DNA from: Desulfobacterales bacterium
GTDB taxonomy: Bacteria; Desulfobacterota; DSM-4660; Desulfatiglandales; B25-G16
Assembly (NCBI GenBank): GCA_013375335.1
Contig: JABXJZ010000130.1
Coordinates: 1 to 5,062 of the forward strand
Direction: 5' to 3'
Length of the DNA stretch: 5,062 nt
The notes below the pieces were generated by a model. That model was not told the DNA's origin. It did no database searches and saw only the letters and a list, made by a program, of their open reading frames with translations. This document shows, piece after piece, positions 1 to 3,693 of the stretch; position 1 is the first letter of the stretch, and every line of letters begins with the position of its first letter. The position numbers were made by a program, and so were the translations under genes.

Positions 1-823
1 CAGATTGGACCAGAAAACCTAACGACGGGTGCCACGGTCCGGCGATTATCTCCCCTTCCCTGAGTAGGGATGGGGAAGACATGAGGCCAATCCTGATAAC
101 GGGAATCCCGGAACTGTCCAATCCTATGCAGGCCTCTTTACACAGGCTAACCGTGTGGTTAAGTCCCATTGGAGTGTACTTTCCTTGTTTATACCACTGT
201 GCCAGCTTTGTACCCCTCATAACAAGTGTTGGGTAAAGCCTCACCATGTGGGGCCTAAGGCCAATGACCTTGTCAATGGTATCCATGAATATCTCTTCGG
301 AGTCCCCTGGTAGACCAGGCATAAGTTGTATGCCGATGGTAAATCCCCTTGCCCTGAGTAGCTGGACTGCATTGATGGTATCATGGGAGGTGTGCCCGCG
401 ATTGGAAAGTGCTAGGACGTTGTCGTTCATGGATTGTACCCCGAGCTCCACTGTTGATACGCCGAAGGAGTCAAGGATATCGAGCTTGGCTTCACTGAGA
501 GAGTCTGGTCTTGTAGAGAGACGGATCGACTGTATGATATTTTCTTCGATATACGGCCTGACAGCACCCAGCATGTGGGTCATGGAAGCAGCTGGCAGGG
601 ACGTGAAGGTGCCACCGTAAAAGGCGACCTCTGTTGGGCCCTGGTTGAGAAAGTGTTTTGACTTTATGGCCACGTCAACTGTAGTTCTTATGTCGTCTGG
701 GGTAGGGAGGCGCTCGGAGGCATTGGTTATAGTGCTTTGTTGACAGAATACACATCTGTGTGGGCAGCCTTGGTGCGGGATAAATATGGGTATGATGAAG
801 TGTCTTTTCACCTTTCTAGACAA
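1..823 (-). CDS. Radical SAM protein, Elp3-like without acetyltransferase part seen (partial, C-terminus beyond left edge)
   Basis: A continuous minus-strand frame of 274 codons runs off the left edge without a stop. Numbering from a TTG at 823, residues 20-27 form the radical SAM cluster motif CPHRCVFC (C-x3-C-x2-C), which binds the [4Fe-4S] cluster that cleaves S-adenosylmethionine. The strand after it carries FYGGTF at about 68-73, the usual SAM-contacting glycine motif. Further conserved blocks are ELGVQS (about 126-131) and QLMPGLPGD (about 166-174), followed by RLYPTLVMRGT. This pattern fits the Elp3/MiaB/NifB-type domain family that often sits beside rnc in Deltaproteobacteria. The true substrate is unknown. 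Start choice: AAAGGAGG at 831-838 lies 7 nt before TTG 823, while a GTG at 811 overlaps the rnc stop as GTGA but has no well-spaced site. Either start overlaps rnc, so translational coupling is likely. Family and domain are sure; function is not. Confidence 0.88.
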   Translation of the reverse strand, partial: MSRKVKRHFIIPIFIPHQGCPHRCVFCQQSTITNASERLPTPDDIRTTVDVAIKSKHFLNQGPTEVAFYGGTFTSLPAASMTHMLGAVRPYIEENIIQSIRLSTRPDSLSEAKLDILDSFGVSTVELGVQSMNDNVLALSNRGHTSHDTINAVQLLRARGFTIGIQLMPGLPGDSEEIFMDTIDKVIGLRPHMVRLYPTLVMRGTKLAQWYKQGKYTPMGLNHTVSLCKEACIGLDSSGIPVIRIGLMSSPSLLREGEIIAGPWHPSLGFLVQS

Positions 824-1518
824 GCCAAGGCCTCCTTTGCTGCGTTCTGTTCAGCCTCCTTTTTGCTCTTTCCTCTCCCTTTCCCCGTTAGATTTCCCTT
901 TAGGTAGACCGCTACGTAGAAGGTCTTGTTGTGGTCTGGGCCAGTTTCTCTTTCGAGTCTGTATTCTGGTGTTAACTGCAGGGCGTCTTGTGAGTACTCC
1001 TGTAACACTGTCTTAAAATCCTCCATCGAGGTACCAAAGCCGGTCCTGTTCAATAAGGGGCCAAAGAGCCTTGTTATTACCCTGAGCGCATTTGTAAAAC
1101 CTCCATCAATATAAATTGCTCCCATGAGGGCCTCAAGCGCATCGGTCAGAATAGATAATTTCTCCCTGCCGTTTGTTCGCTCTTCTCCCTTTCCCAGCAG
1201 GAGGTAATCTCCTAATTTTAACTCACGGGCAATACAGGAGAGACCGTTTTCACTTACCAGTGAAGCCCTATATTTGGACAGATCTCCCTCTTTCATTTCA
1301 GGGAAGGAATCCATAAGCAGATTGCTAATAGCAAGGTTGACAACCGCATCGCCGAGAAACTCTAATCTCTGATTGTCCGGTATTCCCGGGTCGCCCTGTT
1401 CGTAGACGTATGAGGGGTGCCTCAGGGCCTGATACAGTAACCCCCGGTTCTTGAAGGAATAATCAAGTACTGTGGCTAAGTCATCGGGATTTCTTGGCAA
1501 ACTGCGTCTCTTCATCAT
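808..1518 (-). CDS. rnc: Ribonuclease III
   Basis: Endonuclease that cuts double-stranded RNA in the cytoplasm, maturing rRNA precursors and some mRNAs, and acting as a homodimer with Mg2+. At 236 residues it has the normal bacterial length. The catalytic domain (about 10-160) contains the signature NQRLEFLGDAV at 49-59, with the metal-binding E53 and D57, and TDALEALMGAIYIDGG at 124-139 with D125 and E128. HPSY at 34-37 and GKGEERTNGREK at 108-119 are also family blocks. The C-terminal dsRNA-binding domain (about 166-234) ends in GPDHNKTF and GKSKKEAEQNAAKEAL, the canonical pattern. The first two codons are both ATG (1518 and 1515). I see no clear Shine-Dalgarno site before either, and no other start before the in-frame stop at 1567-1569. 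The radical SAM gene overlaps its end. The frequent acpP-fabF partners are not upstream; a divergent pyrR is. Confidence 0.97.
   Translation of the reverse strand: MMKRRSLPRNPDDLATVLDYSFKNRGLLYQALRHPSYVYEQGDPGIPDNQRLEFLGDAVVNLAISNLLMDSFPEMKEGDLSKYRASLVSENGLSCIARELKLGDYLLLGKGEERTNGREKLSILTDALEALMGAIYIDGGFTNALRVITRLFGPLLNRTGFGTSMEDFKTVLQEYSQDALQLTPEYRLERETGPDHNKTFYVAVYLKGNLTGKGRGKSKKEAEQNAAKEALACLER
831..838 (-). promoter_or_regulatory. Ribosome binding site for the radical SAM gene, inside rnc
   Basis: The minus strand reads AAAGGAGG here, 7 nt before a TTG codon at 823-821 that is in frame with the radical SAM protein. The same bases encode the conserved KEA of the RNase III dsRNA-binding domain, so the match could be incidental. 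It still favours TTG 823 over GTG 811 as the start, and it suggests that translation of the two genes is coupled. Confidence 0.5.
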
Positions 1519-1561
1519 GACGGCATAGTAAAGGCAATAGCTTTCAAAGTCAAGGCGATCA

Positions 1562-1672
1562 ATGACTTATGTGAAACCCCTAGAGGCCCTGGCTGTCTTT
1601 TTCCAAGCCACGAAGGAGGAGCACCGGCTCATCTTGAAGTTAATGGGAAGAGCTGAATATAAAAGTATTTGA
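1562..1672 (+). other. Doubtful 36-codon small ORF
   Basis: ATG at 1562 opens a frame that ends at TGA 1670-1672. The peptide begins MTYVKPLEALAVFF and ends AEYKSI. AAGG at 1552-1555 lies 6 nt before the ATG, a weak but well-spaced ribosome site. Its stop overlaps the TTGACC proposed as the pyrR -35 element. An open frame of this length is expected by chance fairly often, I recognise no domain, and no promoter is evident upstream. It may be a small protein, an old gene remnant or noise. Confidence 0.15.
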
Positions 1673-1698
1673 CCTCTCATTATTATTTAATATATATG
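1669..1698 (+). promoter_or_regulatory. Candidate sigma70-like promoter of pyrR-yjbQ
   Basis: TTGACC at 1669-1674 matches the -35 consensus at five of six bases. It is followed by an A+T-rich tract with TATATA at 1691-1696 (spacer 16) or TATATG at 1693-1698 (spacer 18) as the -10 element. Transcription would start near 1703-1706, leaving a leader of only about 20 nt before the pyrR ATG. That is too short for a PyrR-type attenuator. The site is read by eye and not tested. Confidence 0.5.
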
Positions 1699-1712
1699 GT
1701 GTTTTTCTTAGT

Positions 1713-1718
1713 TAAGGG
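1713..1718 (+). promoter_or_regulatory. Ribosome binding site that decides the pyrR start
   Basis: TAAGGG lies only 2 nt before the ATG at 1721 but 8 nt before the in-frame ATG at 1727. The spacing favours the second ATG, which gives a protein beginning MNPKKRKRVIL and drops the first two residues of the longer reading. Confidence 0.55.
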
Positions 1719-1726
1719 TAATGCGA

Positions 1727-2293
1727 ATGAATCCAAAAAAGCGTAAAAGGGTCATCCTCAATCAAAAGGACATAGAGCAAGCCCTGAAGAGGATTGCACA
1801 ACAGATAGTTTCCAAGCATAAACTCTTAGAAAACGTCGTGTTAGTCGGAATCAGGACGGGGGGAGCTTTTCTGGCCTTTCGTCTCCGTGATGAGATCTCA
1901 GAGAAAGACGGTGAGAAACTGCCGACTGGAGTGCTGGATATTAACCTATATCGGGATGATTGGACGAGGATAGGGCCCAACCCCAAATTAGGGAGTACGG
2001 AGATCCCCTTTTCCATAGACGACAAGATAATTATACTAGTTGATGATGTCCTTTTTACGGGTAGGACCGTGAGGGCCGCTATGGATGCGTTGATAGACTT
2101 CGGTAGGCCAAAGAAGATTGAGCTGGCTGTGTTGGTAGACAGGGGGGAGGAGCAGAGGGAACTGCCCATAAAGGCAAACTACGTGGCTAAGGAATGGCAG
2201 ACATCGGGTAGGGATACAGTTAATGTCTATCTTAAGGAAAGGGGATTCCGCGACCGGGTTGTAGTGGAGGAAAGAAAGGGGAATCTATCGTAG
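1727..2293 (+). CDS. pyrR: PyrR-type bifunctional pyrimidine regulator / uracil phosphoribosyltransferase
   Basis: A 188-residue member of the type I phosphoribosyltransferase fold, close to the usual PyrR length of about 180. The PRPP-binding motif LVDDVLFTGRT is at 104-114, VGIRTGG at 40-46 fills the pyrophosphate-loop position, and YRDDWT at 75-80 and ELPIKANYV at 145-153 are PyrR family blocks. The family makes UMP from uracil and PRPP, and in many bacteria it also binds pyr mRNA to control attenuation. Compared with Bacillus PyrR (from memory), positions matching RNA-contact residues T18, H22 and R27 read K21, Q25 and K30. The usual RGHRELP reads RGEEQRELP, with two extra residues and no histidine. 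No attenuator hairpin or pyr biosynthesis gene lies nearby, so a purely enzymatic role is possible. ATG 1727 is chosen for ribosome-site spacing; ATG 1721 is the alternative. The stop TAG merges with the ribosome site of the next gene. Confidence 0.92.
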   Translation: MNPKKRKRVILNQKDIEQALKRIAQQIVSKHKLLENVVLVGIRTGGAFLAFRLRDEISEKDGEKLPTGVLDINLYRDDWTRIGPNPKLGSTEIPFSIDDKIIILVDDVLFTGRTVRAAMDALIDFGRPKKIELAVLVDRGEEQRELPIKANYVAKEWQTSGRDTVNVYLKERGFRDRVVVEERKGNLS

Positions 2294-2297
2294 GGAG
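2293..2297 (+). promoter_or_regulatory. Ribosome binding site of the yjbQ-family gene, overlapping the pyrR stop
   Basis: GGGAG begins on the last base of the pyrR TAG and sits 6 nt before ATG 2304. The arrangement leaves 10 nt between the two genes and suggests joint transcription and translational coupling. Confidence 0.7.
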
Positions 2298-2303
2298 TAT
2301 TTT

Positions 2304-2696
2304 ATGTTCTTCACACTATCTATTCGTACAAGGGATCGCTCGGAGATGGTAGACATTACCTCCCAGGTAGAAGGGGAGTTGAGGAGATCAGGGCTCGAAG
2401 ATGGGGTGTGTTTTATCTATGTACCACACACCACGGCCGGGATAACAATAAATGAAAACGCCGATCCAAGCGTGATAGCAGATATCCAGGCAACGCTCAA
2501 TAGACTTGTCCCTTGGGAAGGCCCCTATAGCCATCTAGAGGGAAATTCCGCTGCGCATATTAAGAGTACGCTGGTAGGAAATTCAGTTATGGTCTTGGTC
2601 GAATCCGGGCGTCTGAAATTGGGAACGTGGCAGGGAATTTTCTTATGCGAGTTTGATGGACCCAGATCGAGAAAGGTACACATAAAATTTCAATAA
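2304..2696 (+). CDS. YjbQ-family (UPF0047) secondary thiamine-phosphate synthase-like protein
   Basis: A 130-residue cytoplasmic protein that covers the whole single-domain family at its normal length. The family blocks are all present in order: YVPHTTAGITINENADP at 39-55, LVPWEGPYSHLEGNSAAH at 68-85, and RLKLGTWQGIFLCEFDGPR at 103-121. H42, H77, H85 and E116 are conserved polar residues likely to bind a metal or substrate. E. coli YjbQ has weak thiamine-phosphate synthase activity, and the name follows from this, but the physiological role of the family is not settled. No thiamine gene is nearby. It follows pyrR by 10 nt and is probably transcribed with it. The link to pyrimidine metabolism could be functional, because the thiamine pyrimidine ring is a different compound, or simply positional. 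Family assignment is firm; the reaction is not. Confidence 0.93.
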   Translation: MFFTLSIRTRDRSEMVDITSQVEGELRRSGLEDGVCFIYVPHTTAGITINENADPSVIADIQATLNRLVPWEGPYSHLEGNSAAHIKSTLVGNSVMVLVESGRLKLGTWQGIFLCEFDGPRSRKVHIKFQ

Positions 2697-2714
2697 ATAG
2701 TGAAAGGATTTCCC

Positions 2715-2743
2715 TTGACACTCATATGGTGCTCTGTTAAATA
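2715..2743 (+). promoter_or_regulatory. Candidate promoter of the ferredoxin gene
   Basis: TTGACA at 2715-2720 is a perfect -35 consensus. It is followed by TTAAAT at 2737-2742 (spacer 16, four of six matches) or TAAATA at 2738-2743 (spacer 17). The start point would be near 2750, giving a leader of about 65 nt. No terminator is visible between the yjbQ-family gene and this site, so read-through from pyrR could add to ferredoxin expression. Confidence 0.55.
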
Positions 2744-2803
2744 GCCTGCTGAAAATCCAGAGTTGCCAAAAAAATGTGTGGGAAAGCTAAGGCAATTTTA
2801 ACT

Positions 2804-2810
2804 AAGGAGG
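2804..2810 (+). promoter_or_regulatory. Strong ribosome binding site that decides the ferredoxin start
   Basis: AAGGAGG lies 7 nt before ATG 2818 but only 1 nt before the in-frame TTG at 2812. The spacing rules out TTG as the start and shortens the protein by two residues. A perfect site like this suggests high expression. Confidence 0.8.
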
Positions 2811-2817
2811 ATTGAGT

Positions 2818-3009
2818 ATGTATAGGGTAGAGGTTGATGAAGAGAAGTGCGTTGCCTGTGAAGAATGTGTCGAGGTCTGTCCATCGGATGTCTTTGAAAT
2901 GCAGGACGAAAAATCCGTGCCAGTTAATGAAGAGGAGTGCATTGGATGCGAGAGTTGTGTTGAGGTTTGCGAGGCTGAGGCTATTACGGTAACAGAGGTT
3001 GAGGATTAA
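2818..3009 (+). CDS. 2[4Fe-4S] ferredoxin (clostridial type)
   Basis: A 63-residue soluble electron carrier with two cluster motifs: C11-x2-C14-x2-C17-x3-C21-P and C41-x2-C44-x2-C47-x3-C51. The fourth cysteine of each motif ligates the opposite cluster in the known fold. The first motif keeps the usual proline after its last cysteine; the second has glutamate instead. Both have exactly the standard spacing with no inserted loop, so two low-potential [4Fe-4S] clusters are expected rather than a [3Fe-4S] type. The protein is extremely acidic, with 17 Glu and 4 Asp against 2 Lys and 1 Arg, which suits docking to basic partner surfaces. There is no signal peptide, so it acts in the cytoplasm. Likely partners are pyruvate:ferredoxin oxidoreductase, hydrogenase or heterodisulfide-reductase-like complexes, none of which is in the window. 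Its own promoter lies upstream, and a hairpin terminator lies 86 nt after its stop. Confidence 0.96.
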   Translation: MYRVEVDEEKCVACEECVEVCPSDVFEMQDEKSVPVNEEECIGCESCVEVCEAEAITVTEVED

Positions 3010-3206
3010 TACTCCGATGTTGTTCCTACCGCAACAGAGCCGAATAGGGCAGTCCTCTGTTTGGAGATACGATAAGTTAGTTAATAATAGGGTCGGGTAC
3101 TTAAAATGCCGCTCTTTTTAGAGCGGCATTTTAAGTACCTCTGTTCTGGTGGCAGCTCCTGGGAAACAGGAAGGAGATAGTCGGTGCCCTTCAAGAGTTA
3201 CAAGGT
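3010..3206. other. Convergent intergenic region between the ferredoxin and cytochrome c3 genes
   Basis: About 197 bp without a gene. The main feature is the long inverted repeat described separately. On the ferredoxin side, AACAGAG at 3033-3039 and CTCTGTT at 3055-3061 can pair as a 7-bp stem with a 15-nt loop. On the cytochrome side, TCCTG and CAGGA near 3157-3171 can pair as a 5-bp stem. Neither small stem is followed by a T tract, and I assign no role to them. Confidence 0.6.
3095..3140. terminator. Bidirectional intrinsic terminator (perfect 19-20 bp inverted repeat)
   Basis: GGTACTTAAAATGCCGCTC at 3096-3114 is exactly complementary to GAGCGGCATTTTAAGTACC at 3121-3139. T3115 can pair with A3120, which makes 20 perfect pairs around a 4-nt loop, and G3095 with T3140 adds a possible G-U pair. 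The functional core is probably the G+C stem GCCGCTC/GAGCGGC (3108-3114 and 3121-3127), flanked by AAAA on the left and TTTT on the right, so transcripts from either strand end in a short U run. The site lies between a rightward ferredoxin gene and a leftward cytochrome gene, as expected for a shared terminator. The U tract is only four bases long, so efficiency is uncertain. Confidence 0.85.
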
Positions 3207-3623
3207 TTACTCTTTCTTTTCGTGACACTGGCTACATTTCCTTGTGGGCCCCGTCTTTTTACCAGCTTTCTCTAACGCCTTGTGACAACCCTGGCAGTTC
3301 CTATGGTATGCTACCATCAACTTCTTCACCTTATCCTTTGATTCTACGGGATCGTGACAGGTTGAGCATTTTTGGACGGGATCTCCCTCCTTATAGACGT
3401 TCACTCCCTCCTTGTACACGTGATGACACTCTGTGCAGGCAATCTTGTAGTCTACATTGTGTTTCTTGTGGGTAAATGGGACAGGCCCCTTTTTATACTT
3501 TGCAAACGCCTCTGACTTGATACTGATTTCATCAGGCTGATCTGTTGCTAGAAGTATTCCCATACCAGCAAGCAGTGCTATAGAGAGGATAACCGTGCTT
3601 AGAAAGAAGACCCTTTTTTTCAT
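3207..3623 (-). CDS. Class III tetraheme cytochrome c (cytochrome c3 type), exported
   Basis: A 138-residue periplasmic electron carrier of the type that takes electrons from hydrogenases or formate dehydrogenases in sulfate reducers. A signal peptide is clear: basic MKKR, then a hydrophobic run from about 5 to 25, with likely cleavage near LLA-TDQ at 26-28. Four heme motifs follow: CTECH at 63-67, CSTCH at 86-90, CQGCH at 110-114 and CSQCH at 130-134. The distal histidines also fit c3: FTHKKH gives H52 and H55, CHH gives H68, and AYH gives H107, so all four hemes can be bis-His. The mature part is lysine rich, as in type I c3, which docks to acidic partners. CxxCH spacing is the short form throughout, whereas many Desulfovibrio c3 proteins have two CxxxxCH motifs. 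ATG 3623 is used; an in-frame TTG at 3626 has slightly better ribosome-site spacing. Its own promoter lies upstream. Confidence 0.95.
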   Translation of the reverse strand: MKKRVFFLSTVILSIALLAGMGILLATDQPDEISIKSEAFAKYKKGPVPFTHKKHNVDYKIACTECHHVYKEGVNVYKEGDPVQKCSTCHDPVESKDKVKKLMVAYHRNCQGCHKALEKAGKKTGPTRKCSQCHEKKE

Positions 3624-3633
3624 CAAAGCTTAT

Positions 3634-3640
3634 CCCTCCT
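3634..3640 (-). promoter_or_regulatory. Ribosome binding site of the cytochrome c3 gene
   Basis: The minus strand reads AGGAGGG, 10 nt before ATG 3623 and 7 nt before TTG 3626. Both starts are workable and differ by a single residue. I favour the ATG because TTG is rarely used when an ATG follows at once. Confidence 0.75.
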
Positions 3641-3654
3641 TTCGTTTTTTAATC

Positions 3655-3683
3655 ACTATAGATAACTAATAACACATTTGCAA
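3655..3683 (-). promoter_or_regulatory. Sigma70-like promoter of the cytochrome c3 gene
   Basis: On the minus strand, TTGCAA (3683-3678) is followed after exactly 17 bases by TATAGT (3660-3655). The matches are four of six for the -35 and five of six for the -10. Transcription would start near 3648, giving a leader of about 25 nt that contains the ribosome site. The promoter occupies the gap after the flavoprotein gene, so the cytochrome can be expressed on its own. Confidence 0.65.
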
Positions 3684-3693
3684 GATAAAATTC

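Larger units (their letters stand above)
1519..1726. other. Divergent intergenic region between rnc and pyrR
   Basis: About 200 bp between two genes that point away from each other. The right part (1655-1715) is strongly A+T rich and holds a pyrR promoter candidate. The left part holds a 36-codon ORF of doubtful status. A short inverted repeat, TGGCT at 1590-1594 and AGCCA at 1606-1610 with an 11-nt loop, would lie in the rnc leader, but it is too small to call a regulatory hairpin. I could not choose a convincing promoter for rnc on the minus strand, although one must lie here unless rnc uses a distant start. Confidence 0.6.

Noticed and set aside
246..620. A 124-codon plus-strand frame opposite the radical SAM gene
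   Set aside because: The minus-strand frame has the cluster motif and conserved blocks throughout this stretch, while the plus frame has low-complexity Ser/Met composition and no motif.
1571..1595. A stretch with CCCCTAGAGGCCC that faintly resembles a PyrR RNA-binding loop
   Set aside because: It does not keep the conserved loop sequence, has no following terminator hairpin, and lies upstream of the likely pyrR transcription start.
1681..1700. A+T-rich tract considered as an origin or DNA-unwinding element
   Set aside because: It is short, has no DnaA-box-like repeats around it, and is fully explained as the -10 region of a promoter.
1762..2169. A 135-codon minus-strand frame opposite pyrR
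   Set aside because: It is the antisense of a clear phosphoribosyltransferase gene and is dominated by Ser, Thr and Ile without a domain.
2774..2815. A 13-codon frame (MCGKAKAILTKED) ending just before the ferredoxin start
   Set aside because: It lacks a ribosome site of its own, is too short to judge, and its end coincides with the ferredoxin ribosome site by necessity of the AAGGAGG sequence.
3033..3061. A 7-bp stem after the ferredoxin gene considered as a first terminator
   Set aside because: The loop is 15 nt, the stem is weak and no T run follows. The perfect hairpin at 3096-3139 is a much better terminator.
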